From contig JAJTUQ010000002.1 in assembly GCA_021399445.1 (NCBI GenBank), positions 434,001 to 498,000 on the forward strand: 64,000 nt of DNA. Reading direction: 5' to 3'. A program made the position numbers and the translations under genes. This stretch comes from Xylogone sp. PMI_703. Its lineage: Eukaryota > Ascomycota > Leotiomycetes. The notes beneath the pieces were generated by a model that was not told the origin of the DNA, did no database searches, and saw nothing but the letters and a program-made list of their open reading frames with translations. This document shows positions 25,824-35,872 of this stretch, in pieces. Within the stretch, counting starts at the first letter, position 1, and every line of letters begins with the position of its first letter.

Positions 25824-27686
25824 TCATAGGGAACACTCATCAGGATCATGCTGAGTACAAAATACCATCTGCACAGGACCTGCGTGTATGCCTCTATTCA
25901 CCAGTCTTTCCCTCCAAATTCCCAGTCTCTCAGCTGCATCAAGCTGACTCCTCACTTTCCCTTCTACATCCTTTCCCCCTGACCATAATACTTCAGCCGC
26001 CGCAGCAGCACGGGGCCAAACCATCGTATCCAGATTCACAGGGTCGGTTTGCTCACTCCAGATATGTACCTCGCCACCAATAACGAGTGAAGCTTCAGAT
26101 GGAGTTAGATTGGCCGTTGGGTCATACGAGTAGATGAGTCGCCAGTTTTTGGTAGGCGAGCAGTAATCATTGAAAGGATAGTAGCTTCGATACGAAGCAC
26201 CTTCGTGGAAGCTTAGCCATTGACCGGCTCCACAATCCAAATACTATGCCCATTGCTTAAGCCTATGGTTATGGATCAGATATGGGTCGGACTGACTTAC
26301 CCAGAACTGATAGCTTCCAGCAATAGTCTTGTGGCCTCCCTTAACAATTTTCTCAACAGACTTCTCACTAAGCCAACTCTGCACAACGACATCTTCCCCC
26401 AGAACCAAATCCCATTCCGTAACCATCTCTTCCCAAACCATTGGCGTCAAGCCAGCAGCCCTGATCTGCTCATGGCTGCGGTCCATAAATTTCTGGAGAT
26501 ACGGTTTAATAACCGCTCGATCACTAGATTTCACCGTTTCATCAAGTTCGTACACGTTCAGATTAACCTCATCACCACCGGTGTGGAGGTACGATGAGTA
26601 AGACTTGATTCGGGGAATGAGGTCATTCCACAAGGTTGATATAAAAGTATCGACGGCAGAAGAATTCAGCTTCAGTTGACCACAAGGAGGTTCGGCGCAG
26701 TACGTGTTCCAGGGCTTCGCATTCTGAGCAGCAATGAGATCTGGATAGGCCAGACCCACCACAGAGGTGTGCCCTGGTGTATCAAACTCTAGAATAATCT
26801 CCACGCCTCGGTAGACGGCATACGTCTGAATCCGTTCAATTTCAGATGGACTGTATGTTAGTCCAGTCAGATAAGCTCCTTTTTCGGATAGCTCAGGCAA
26901 CGAAGGAATTTCAATGGGCCAGGACTGAGCATCCACAATATGAAGGTGGAGCCGGTTGAACTTATTCCATGACAGTGCATCGATCATATGTAGTATTTTG
27001 GACACAGGAAACCAGTTTCGTGCTACGTCTAAGTTCAATCCCCGATGCGCAAATTTCGGTGCATCAATGATGTCAACAGGAGCCAACACAGTGTAAACTC
27101 CCTTTCCGGAAGAATGCTCGTAGAAAAGTTGCGTGAAAGTCTCCAGGGCATGAAGTACGCCGATTGATGATACTGCGCTTATCTTTGTAGTTCCATCTTG
27201 TGCAATTGTGAGATTGTACGACTCATCTACCTCTCCTGCCAGCGGTTTGAAGGTACTAGCCGTGTCAGAACCAGTCTGGATAATCTCTATTGAACTGAGA
27301 TACACTTTCTCAACAGCCTCCGAGGGTTCAAACTGGGAAAGCTGATTACGCGGATGAAACTTCCACGGGATGAGGTTTTGAGAAAATAATATATGATATG
27401 TCCTTGAAACTGCTGATTGAACAATATCGAAGCTAGAGAAATTGACAGACTCCGCTGCAGCGAACTGGGCTAATGGTACTTGAGATCCAAGTTTGCCCGT
27501 CTGGATATCTAGAAAATCTGGGTACACATCTTGGAGCTTTGTCTCCAGTGTCTGTCCATTATATGTGACCTGAAGACTTTCAGACAACCATAAGGATGAG
27601 TTGCCGTGATTGAAGGTCTGTGGAATCGGCCACAGTGCCGAAGCAGAAGAGGAGAAAAGAAAGAGGAAACAAAGAGACGATCGCAT
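25824..27686 (-). CDS. NAG1: Secreted beta-N-acetylhexosaminidase, glycoside hydrolase family 20
   Basis: Two exons on the minus strand: 27686-26301 and 26243-25824, about 601 residues. An N-terminal signal peptide (CFLFLFSSSASA) precedes a glycohydro_20b N-domain with LWPIPQTF. The TIM barrel has HRGLNLDVARNWF, the substrate-binding WNKFNRLHLHIVDAQSWP, and the catalytic Asp-Glu pair in HTGGDEVN (about 372-373). Further barrel motifs are PMVWEE, VIGGEVHIWSEQ and WPRAAAAAEVLWS. The enzyme removes terminal GlcNAc from chitin oligomers and glycans using the substrate acetamido group. Length and order are normal for fungal enzymes. I chose the ATG at 27686 because the signal peptide starts there; an in-frame ATG at 27728 would bury it. 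Confidence 0.93.
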
Positions 27687-28421
27687 GATAGCTGCCAAAC
27701 CCAAAGAACAGTTGAATATTGGCACCATTAAAGAGAGGAACAGAGTCTAGTGATTCAATTGTGATGATTGCCGGAGCTTCAGTTTGAGAAGAAGTATATA
27801 GTGATGTAACGTATGCTGGCCCTCCACTCTTGCCGCATTGGGATGCCTTGCAGATCAACAACTATGGAAAGACCTATCTTAATCCACTACTTAAGGTGAA
27901 AGGCGTGGCATATCAGTTTTACCAAAATATAAGCATATCCCTTGTAAAAAATATAGGGTTACTTGAGTAAAAGGAGCTAAGCCAAGTCCCATAATTACCA
28001 TTACTGTGGCATAACTCTGCAGTGATACTCTATAACTAGTGAATTCATATGCATGTATCCGCGAGGCTGAGGTCAAGAAAGTTCGGGGTTGACTAATCAC
28101 TTTCCTTTGCCAATCACAGAGCAGGCATTGTATAATAGTCACGTGCCTCATACGCCAAACCTTACATCAAGCTTTATCTCATACTTAGCCTTCTGTTGAC
28201 ATCTTCGAGTTGCCATCTGAACCTTCTTTGTGCCACAACTGCTTCTTCGAACGCGCCTCCTTTGAACCCTGCTTGTGCGACCCACACAGGGATCCTGAGT
28301 CAAATAGAGCGACTTTGCTCGCCTCGCTGATATTTGACGCGTCTAGGTGAAGTCAGACAACGGCTTTGCCAAAATCCACGACTCCCCGCCACCTTTGCAC
28401 ATAACCCTTAAATCACCCAAG
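27687..28421. other. Divergent promoter region, hexosaminidase / Nab2
   Basis: Shared 735-nt upstream region of two divergent genes. No gene seen. Confidence 0.5.
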
Positions 28422-29999
28422 ATGTCGGTTGAAGTCGTCCTGGAGTCCCCTTTAGCTCATGCTTTGCATGCTGCGATCCAGCCAAAGTTGGTAGAGGTGG
28501 GCTGGAGCGGAACTGCTGATGAATCAGCGCTTTCCGAATACATTATCCTCATGCTTGCCAACGGCAAAACGCAAGATCAAGTAGCAGCAGAATTATCCGG
28601 AGACTTACTAAACCTTCCGCTGGATGATCCCGGTGCGAGAGACTTTTCGCAGTGGCTATTCGAGCAGGTGGAAATCCTAAGCGCTCAGCTAAATGGTGGT
28701 GGACCGGGTTCAGCCTCAGAGCCCGCAAACAATGCGGCTCAGCCCACAGCCATGGCTACAGGCCAAGATGCAGAGATGGGAGATGCTTCAGAAGCCGGAA
28801 ACAATGTGTATGTGAAATCAGCAATGCTAGTGCTCATGAAAAGATCACATATGCTAACATCTCATAGACCCACCGGCCCTAAATCGATGCGAAATATGGG
28901 TAACCGTAGTAGAGATAAACGTATGTTAGGTCAGATGGCAAAGGCAATGGATCGATCACAAGACCCTCTTCACCGAGTACGTCCCCAAGCTGGACATGAA
29001 CGGATAAATACCCATGGTCGAGGGCCCCCAACCGGACCTCGCGGACAGGCACAGGGTAGAGGAGGACCTAGGATGCAAAATGGCAGACCTAGCGGCGCGA
29101 TGGGTGGTATGCAGATGCAGTCAGGAGCTGCCGGAAATGTCATGAACATGACCCCCCAACAGCAATTTGAACTGCTTGCTATGCTCGAACAGCAATCTAG
29201 AATGATGGCGCAAATGTTTACTCCACAGCAACAACAGATGATGTTGGGGGGTGGGGGGAAAGGTGGATTCCAACAGCAACAAGGGAAGTCGTTATTTGAT
29301 AGAGTGCAGAATAACCCTCATCGACAACAAAATAACGGTTTCCGAAAGAATCCAAAGCCTACCGGTGCAGCTGAAGATCAAATGGAAACGCAGTCATCTT
29401 CCATGGATATTGAAATGGGCGGCTCAGAGAAGGCTGAGGGTGCCTCACCAGACACGCCGTGCAAGTACAACCTTTCTTGCACAAACAAAGACTGCAAATT
29501 TGCTCATCAATCGCCTGCGGCTCCTCCAGGAACAGCTATTGATGTCAATGACGTGTGCTCGTTCGGAGCCGCTTGCAAAAATCGAAAGTGTACTGGCCGG
29601 CATCCATCTCCAGCGCAGAAGATTGCTCATCAAACAGAACAAGATTGCAAATTCTTCCCCAACTGCACAAATCCTCGCTGTCCCTTCCGACATCCTTCAA
29701 TGCCGTTGTGCAGGAATGGTGCCGATTGTACGACGCCAAATTGCAAGTTTACTCATGTTACGACACCTTGCAAGTTCAATCCATGCTTAAACCCCACTTG
29801 TCCATTCAAGCATCAGGAAGGCCAAAAGCGTGGAAAGTTTGACGATAAGGTCTGGGTGGCTGACGGTAGCAAGGAACACGTCAGCGAAAGAAAATTTGTC
29901 GACGAGACGGCTGGGGAGGAACTTATAAGACCTCAGGAGGAGGGTGCTCCTGACTCGGGAATGGGCCAAGTGACAAACAATACGGAAGTGATTACATAA
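28422..29999 (+). CDS. NAB2: Nab2-type nuclear poly(A) RNA-binding CCCH zinc-finger protein
   Basis: Two exons, 28422-28807 and 28868-29999, about 505 residues. The N-terminus has the helical PWI-like Nab2 fold (LAHALHAAIQPKLVEVGW), followed by a Gln/Met/Gly/Arg-rich middle. Five tandem CCCH fingers lie in the C-terminal third, four with C-x5-C-x4-C-x3-H spacing and the last with C-x4-C: CKYNLSC, CSFGAAC, CKFFPNC, CRNGADC and CKFNPC. Yeast Nab2 has seven fingers. The family binds poly(A), limits tail length and helps mRNA export. The 60-nt intron is a multiple of three and contains no stop, so retention would simply add 20 residues; I splice it because both borders fit the consensus. The start at 28422 matches the family N-terminus rather than the earlier in-frame ATG at 28347. 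Confidence 0.88.
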   Translation: MSVEVVLESPLAHALHAAIQPKLVEVGWSGTADESALSEYIILMLANGKTQDQVAAELSGDLLNLPLDDPGARDFSQWLFEQVEILSAQLNGGGPGSASEPANNAAQPTAMATGQDAEMGDASEAGNNVYVKSAMLVLMKRSHMLTSHRPTGPKSMRNMGNRSRDKRMLGQMAKAMDRSQDPLHRVRPQAGHERINTHGRGPPTGPRGQAQGRGGPRMQNGRPSGAMGGMQMQSGAAGNVMNMTPQQQFELLAMLEQQSRMMAQMFTPQQQQMMLGGGGKGGFQQQQGKSLFDRVQNNPHRQQNNGFRKNPKPTGAAEDQMETQSSSMDIEMGGSEKAEGASPDTPCKYNLSCTNKDCKFAHQSPAAPPGTAIDVNDVCSFGAACKNRKCTGRHPSPAQKIAHQTEQDCKFFPNCTNPRCPFRHPSMPLCRNGADCTTPNCKFTHVTTPCKFNPCLNPTCPFKHQEGQKRGKFDDKVWVADGSKEHVSERKFVDETAGEELIRPQEEGAPDSGMGQVTNNTEVIT

Positions 30000-30281
30000 T
30001 GAATGCAATTGGAATGTAATAATGGAAAAGAAAAGTTGTTGAAGTGGATTTGAAATTGTACGATATCCCATCGCTTCCCGGGTTTTTGGGATAGCTGGAG
30101 TTGGTGGATTTTTCATTAGTGAGGGGGAATATACCATTTCCTGGTCAGATAACCAGATATATTTCGGTAGAAATGGATTATGATGTTTTAATGGCGCTCA
30201 GAGCAGAGTTTCTGAAGTAGCCTTTGATAAATAATTTCTTCTTGCGTGATCTCGGTGTTGCCCTGTGCTACAAGTTCCAAA

Positions 30282-30693
30282 TTATTGGTCTTCTCTAAGC
30301 CAGTATTTGATACCTTCATTGGACAATCCTTCAGCAATGAAGCCCTCTTTTCGTAGTAGATCCAGAGCCGCCAAGCCCCAACTCTGACAGTTCCACTCTG
30401 AAGATTCAAGATTTATGATAGGTATAGTTTCCAATAGTTCCTTAAAAGAATTGTGCTTTTCTACCGGAATAGATCCAATTTCCAGCTGGCTCTTCTTGAC
30501 TCCATAATTCGAGAGATCGATAGATTCCTCCCCCAAATAGTAAAACCCCCCCGGCATACCGTGTAGCTGATATGCTAATCCGATATTGGATGTACTGGAG
30601 GAAGAAAAGCCAATGGTATGGCTTCTTCTTTGTCGGATCGTCCCATTGCTCTCCACGGTCGTAAGTCACTATGGAAAGTGGATATTCGAGCAT
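30282..30693 (-). pseudogene. Small fungal protein with WNCQxW motif, frameshifted
   Basis: Reading from 30693, the frame starts with YPLSIVTYDRGE and runs to KKKPYHW. This resembles the N-terminus of a family of ~150-residue fungal proteins I know only as hypothetical. The following conserved part (LAYQLHGMPGGFYYLG, then WNCQSWGLAALDLLR and GIKYWLRE) lies in the next frame, with no space for an intron between them. A single-base change around 30595-30625 is needed to join the two. Either the gene is broken or the assembly has one wrong indel. Function is unknown. Confidence 0.6.
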
Positions 30694-31347
30694 ATCTTTT
30701 GTATATCATTAGTAAAACTATATTGTAGTTATTTGAATTTTCTTGAGAGTAAACTACCGTTAATCTTCTAGCCCTTTTCAATTCCTTATATGAAGTTGAC
30801 TATCTCAATTACAGCTTCCGTGCAAGTAGTCAGAAATGAGGTTGCATGAACAGACTTGTATCACAGTTGAAGATTTGCTTCGATATTATCCCGTTATCTA
30901 GGTTTAATTTAAAGATAAGACTAGATATTCTGTAAATAGCATTGTACTCAATGAGTGAAGAGCATAAGAATGCCTTCCCAGCCTTACATATTAATATATT
31001 GTTGCCTATCGTTTAACGGAGATGCACAATGCAAATTCCAAAAACTGCTAGAACATATCGTACCATACCTCGTGGACAAGCAAAGCTGATAAGGAATATC
31101 ATCACAATAAATAAAAGGTTCTATTCCAAGCTTTTATCTCAAATAATAACTCTTTATGAGTAGCTATTTAGCTAGAACAATGTGCATGAATGGCCCGAGA
31201 CATTAGGAAAACATACTACTGCGACATATAGCTAAGTTAAAATATGATATGAATCCTTACGGTTTGGAGATGAATAAAAGTTTACATAGCTTGGCTACCA
31301 GAATTGAAGGATGAGAGGTTGTCCAGCGTTCAGACCGTTGATGATTA
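30694..31347. other. AT-rich intergenic region upstream of HEM14
   Basis: Very AT-rich, no gene supported. Contains the divergent promoters of the small frameshifted gene and of the heme gene. Confidence 0.5.
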
Positions 31348-33458
31348 ATGTTCTGTAGCCAGCAGGGGTGTGCATCTAGAGAATATCAGGCGCAAAGCAC
31401 CTTAAAACGTCAACACCTCACCCACAAAGCTTTGTGGGTGAAGCGCCAATCTCTACCTACAGAGCCAATGCGGTCAAAGATCCCAGATGACTATCTTGTC
31501 AGCTTGCTGAGAAGATGTTATACTGCTCCCAGTTGCTTTGGAGGCGGTCAGCCCACTCGAAACTTATCAATTAAATCTTCGAGTGCGCTCTACACTAGGC
31601 GAAATCTCCCCGGGAAACGCAATATTTCTCTAGGCAATGAGAACAGATATAGAGCTTATCAAGCCAACCACTTAGGTCCTAAGAATATAGATCTCTATAG
31701 AAATACCTTAGATCTGTCCCGAGATACGAACCACCCCCGGCCAGACAACGCAATACGAAGGAACAATGGGAACCAGCCTCGCATCGCAGTTATTGGAGGC
31801 GGCATCACTGGCTTGGCTGCTGCATATTATCTTACTAAGGAGATTCCTAGAGCCAAGATAACACTCTATGAACAAAACCAGAGACTTGGAGGGTGGTTAC
31901 AAACCAAGTCGGTTGAAGTCCAGGGTGGTACAGTACTACTGGAACAAGGCCCCAGGACTTTGCGACATGCTTCACCTGCTGGGATGCTAACCTTGCGGCT
32001 GGTAGGCTAATTATAGATAATATATTGTATAGTGAAGCTAATGCGGCATATGACAGGTTGAAGAGCTTGGTCTGGAAGATGAGATGCTCATTACTCCAAA
32101 AACCGCAGCTGCGGCTCAGAATCGGTTTATATACTATCCCGATCATCTAGTTAAGATGCCAGGTCCTGGACAAGACTTATATCAAATGTTGTGGACTATT
32201 CTCAGAGAGCCTGTCTTCAAAGGCATTATCCCAGGAGCTCTTTTCGAATTTAGACGTCCTGGACGACACGTATCATCAGATCATAGGGACCCCGACGACG
32301 AGTCCATCGCGTCCTTCCTCTCGAGGAGATTAGGGTCATCAGCTCCAGTAGATAATATCATATCTGCCGTCATACACGGCATATATGCAGGAGACATATA
32401 CCGTCTTAGTGCAGCTAGTTTAATGCCAGATCAATACGCCCGTGAAGGAATGTACGGCAGTTTCACTTCAGCGATAGGACATTATATCAGACAGGGCCAA
32501 ACCGCCTCGGTCCTGAGTAAGGACCACACACTGCTCAATGAGATGCTGAGCAAATTGGGTCTTGATATGAAGACCAGGATTCAACATGCCAGTGTCTACA
32601 GCTTCAAAAAGGGAATCAGTACTTTGTCTAAGGCTCTAGAGTCTTCTATCCGAGCTAATCCAAACGTCACCATTGAACTTGGTCAGAAGATCCAACGCCT
32701 CATTTATAGTAGTAAAACCAGTACAATTCTCGTAAGTATTCTTTGCTTAGATCCCCATATTATTGGTAAAAGAATCGCATAGACTAAGCAAGCTTTAATA
32801 GGCTGGCGCTTCACAATATGATCGAGTTATTTCGACCATTTCGGCCTCTGCTACTTCCTCCATTCTCCATTCTCCTATTACACCACTCACGCAGATACCC
32901 TATGTCACAGTCATGGTTGTGAACCTCTACTTCAGCGATCCTAACATCCTCCCCGAGCAAGGTTTCGGTTACCTCATCCCACGCTCAATTCCCTTTGAAC
33001 AGAATCCTGAATGCGCCCTTGGTGTAGTCTTTGACTCTGAATCTCTTCGAGATCAAGATACCGCACCAGGGACCAAAGTTACCGTCATGCTTGGCGGCCA
33101 CTGGTGGGATGGATTTACATCCTACCCTGATTCTGATGAAGCTGTTTCTATGGCTCGTGCTGTTCTCAAACGCCACTTGAATATCGATGAGGAACCGGAG
33201 GCAGTCAATGCCAGTTTACAGAGGGATTGCATTCCACAATATACAGTCGGGCACAAAGCACGGCTAATTGATGCGCATTACCGGTTGATGAGCGAGTTTG
33301 GTGGTAAGCTTGCGGTTGCGGGTAGCAGTTATACTGGTGTCGGTTTGAATGATTGCATCAGAGCCGCGAGAGACCTAGCGAAGGAGGTGGCTGCTGACGA
33401 TGAGGGTGTGACAGGACTGGAGTCATTCGTGCAGCCTCAGCAGTGGATTATGGTATAA
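31348..33458 (+). CDS. HEM14: Protoporphyrinogen oxidase, mitochondrial heme synthesis
   Basis: Three exons, 31348(or 31468)-32001, 32057-32731 and 32802-33458. The FAD-binding dinucleotide motif IAVIGGGITGLAAAYYL is followed by EQGPRTLR, the HGIYAGD segment and the C-terminal IGSSYTG-like AVAGSSYTGVGLNDCIRA that closes the FAD site. The enzyme oxidises protoporphyrinogen IX to protoporphyrin IX at the inner mitochondrial membrane, the step before ferrochelatase. About 110 residues precede the FAD motif and look like a mitochondrial presequence (SLLRRCYTAPSCF, Arg/Ser-rich). The true start is more likely the ATG at 31468, since the upstream frame contains a 24-bp perfect palindrome and no presequence-like start. 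Frame is clean across both introns. Confidence 0.9.
31418..31441. repeat. 24-bp perfect palindrome in HEM14 leader
   Basis: TCACCCACAAAG is followed immediately by its exact reverse complement, with an AAGCTT centre and no loop. It lies 27 nt before the ATG at 31468. A dimeric DNA-binding site or an mRNA hairpin is possible. Confidence 0.8.
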
Positions 33459-33757
33459 GAGTAAAGCAGAAACTACTGTTTTAGAAGAGGAATTAAAAGA
33501 GAGGAGACCCTCAAGTCCTCGATACATTGTAGAATATTCATCTAACACATATGGGTATTACGACTAGACATAAAAAATAACAGGAAGATTTTGGGGGAAT
33601 TAGGCATAGATTCCTGCTACTTGATAGAGAATTCCATTTTTCACCCTCTAGCGGATTTCAATATTCTGCCAAACTGGATTCCTCCAGAACCAGAAGTAGC
33701 TTCTCTTCAACGCCTCTCCAGCCATCTTTCCATGAACTGATAATCAAATAAAGTCAG
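33459..33757. other. Convergent 3' flanks of HEM14 and HET gene
   Basis: About 300 nt between two convergent stops; nothing else seen. Confidence 0.6.
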
Positions 33758-35872
33758 CTACTGTTCATTTGCCCAACTATAGAAGATATAACTCATACCA
33801 TACGCATCACCGACTATTATGTAGGACTGCCCCTCTCTCCTTAAGATGAGAGGGAAGTTACATCCAGCAATAATAAATACCTGATCACCAGGAACAGTGG
33901 CAGCAGGACCAATACACATATCGCCCCACTTGGTAACAAAGAACCTTCTATGTCTCATAGTATTCACAAGAACTTGGTCTGCGTTATGATGCACGCAGCC
34001 CGCTACAAGGAGCATTTTAATTTCTTGCTTAAGCTTCGGTTTGATTCGCGGCAACCATGCATGTTGGGATGACCTAACGAAGGAGCAAGTTGCTGAGAGA
34101 ATATCTTCGGCAGTTGCTCCTAGAGGATGGACAACATCTACCTCTGCAACCGTGTCGACAAGATGAGCCAACACCTTGAGAATATCTAGTTGACTGTCGA
34201 AATCAAATACAGCCGGTGTGTTTCCAGCAGCTTTATACCCATGCCCATGAAGTGTAACTGACTCCATAGAGCCGTGGTAATACATTGTTAACAGACGTTT
34301 CCTATTCACGAACAAAGTGGGACGGTTCTGGTTGGCTGAATGCCGCCAGTCTGGGACCCAGGAAGGAAGTCCGTCTTGACGGGTAGGGCCACAAGCTGCT
34401 AGAAGGATATCTAGACTCTTGTGACCACGGATGATCTCGCGTGCAGTTTCTCTGTATACTACTCCCATAGATTTGGAGTAGTCAGGCGTGATCATGCCCT
34501 TTGACTCCTCTCCTACTAGTCCCAAGATGGCATAGACCTTATCTAGAGGATCCGTGGATTCCCGGTCCCAAGTGTTCCAGAGGAGGCTGTTGAGATTACT
34601 TCCTAGGAGTCTCTTGTTGGAGATGTGAGTAGCAAGGCTGTACCTCCTTTTCAAAGTTGTCCAATCTTTCTCTCTTGCGGTTCCTTGAATAGAAGCCCCC
34701 ATATCATCCCAAGCTTCAGAGTAACTCATGGATAGCTCGAATACCGTCCAGGGCAATGTTTTGTATCCGCATTGAAGCATCGCAGCTGAAGATTTCCATA
34801 CCTCCTGGACCACCCATGTTCGAGAGAACCAAGAACGCGAAAAGAGCTTGTCTACAGCACTCCAATCCTCAAGGTACTTATCATCAGCAAAGAATCTATA
34901 ATAGCTATTCTCATAGAGAACTGGTATGCCAAAAGTAATGTGTCCAACGTTGGCTTTGTTGTACTCCCATTCTTGCTCTCTCACCCTTTGTAGACGCAAG
35001 AAGCGGCGACGTCTTAGAGGATCCCAGCTCCTCCAGAATAAAAACCACCTGTACTTCATTCGCCGCCACCAAGATTTCAGTTCATTTCTCCATTGTTCTA
35101 TTTTCTGTTTTAACATGAGAGGTTTTGGTTCTGCTCGCACAGGTGATGATTCCGAGGCAGTGTCGACGTTTGTTTGCGTCAAATCATTTGCACCATGATT
35201 AGACAATAAGGGTGCGTGTTCATCTGCTTCTGAGATACATTCCTGCTGATCGATGGCTTGCTCGTTATCTTCTTTATCCGGTGACGCTGCCTCTGATCCA
35301 TCCTCACCGAGAACGGCGTTATTTTGATCCTTGATCTTGTCTTCATCCTCATCATCATCTTCGAATTCTGGGCCCGGGCTGGAGCCCTGTCTCACACCAT
35401 CGTACCAGGTATTGCTTAATTCCAAAGCTCTTTCTCTGGCCATATTTCTTAGAAAGTTAATAGCTCTATCACTGGTCTCATCTCGCGGTCCGATCCAAAC
35501 AATAGTCTGTCTTGCGCGGCTATAAATCTCACCCATGATTTGTACCTGAGAACTACGTTCTTCATTCGCTGCTTGATTGATACAGATGGCGTCAATCCAC
35601 ATTACCCTCTTTTCATACGGGTATCGAAGATGGCGCAAAGCTTCCTCAAGGTTTGGCGTGATAGGCAAGGTATGACCGTCAATAAGAATGGAGCTGGAGA
35701 AATTTGGCAACCCCCAAGCATATGAGAGACACTCATAGACTGGAGCATCTTCCAGCTTGGTGTTCAAGCAGTTACAGTGCAATTCATCACCGAACGCACC
35801 AGGCAGAATAGTGATCAGTCTGATTACATGGCTGTCTTTTTCAAGCGGGGTATATTCATATTTCGATGCCAT
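33758..35872 (-). CDS. HET-domain protein (heterokaryon incompatibility family)
   Basis: Single exon, 704 residues. The N-terminus has the HET signature blocks in order: YECLSYAWG, a segment ending ITPNLEEALRHLR, WIDAICINQ, EERSSQVQIMGEIYSRA and WIGP. The usual next block (WFSRTWVVQEV) comes only some 180 residues later, because an insert interrupts the domain. The insert begins with a Ser/Asp/Glu-rich acidic stretch, then a Trp/Arg-rich helix (WWRRMKYRWFLFWRSW). The C-terminal part (PLDKVYAILGLV, LPSWVPDW) is standard. HET proteins trigger cell death after fusion of unlike strains, and the domain is distantly TIR-like. No STAND, NACHT or repeat region is attached, so the partner or ligand is unknown. 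Confidence 0.9.
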   Translation of the reverse strand: MASKYEYTPLEKDSHVIRLITILPGAFGDELHCNCLNTKLEDAPVYECLSYAWGLPNFSSSILIDGHTLPITPNLEEALRHLRYPYEKRVMWIDAICINQAANEERSSQVQIMGEIYSRARQTIVWIGPRDETSDRAINFLRNMARERALELSNTWYDGVRQGSSPGPEFEDDDEDEDKIKDQNNAVLGEDGSEAASPDKEDNEQAIDQQECISEADEHAPLLSNHGANDLTQTNVDTASESSPVRAEPKPLMLKQKIEQWRNELKSWWRRMKYRWFLFWRSWDPLRRRRFLRLQRVREQEWEYNKANVGHITFGIPVLYENSYYRFFADDKYLEDWSAVDKLFSRSWFSRTWVVQEVWKSSAAMLQCGYKTLPWTVFELSMSYSEAWDDMGASIQGTAREKDWTTLKRRYSLATHISNKRLLGSNLNSLLWNTWDRESTDPLDKVYAILGLVGEESKGMITPDYSKSMGVVYRETAREIIRGHKSLDILLAACGPTRQDGLPSWVPDWRHSANQNRPTLFVNRKRLLTMYYHGSMESVTLHGHGYKAAGNTPAVFDFDSQLDILKVLAHLVDTVAEVDVVHPLGATAEDILSATCSFVRSSQHAWLPRIKPKLKQEIKMLLVAGCVHHNADQVLVNTMRHRRFFVTKWGDMCIGPAATVPGDQVFIIAGCNFPLILRREGQSYIIVGDAYGMSYIFYSWANEQ

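Noticed and set aside
23426..27686. Secondary-metabolite cluster around the P450
   Set aside because: Neighbours are a hexosaminidase, a nuclear membrane protein and Nab2; no backbone enzyme is present.
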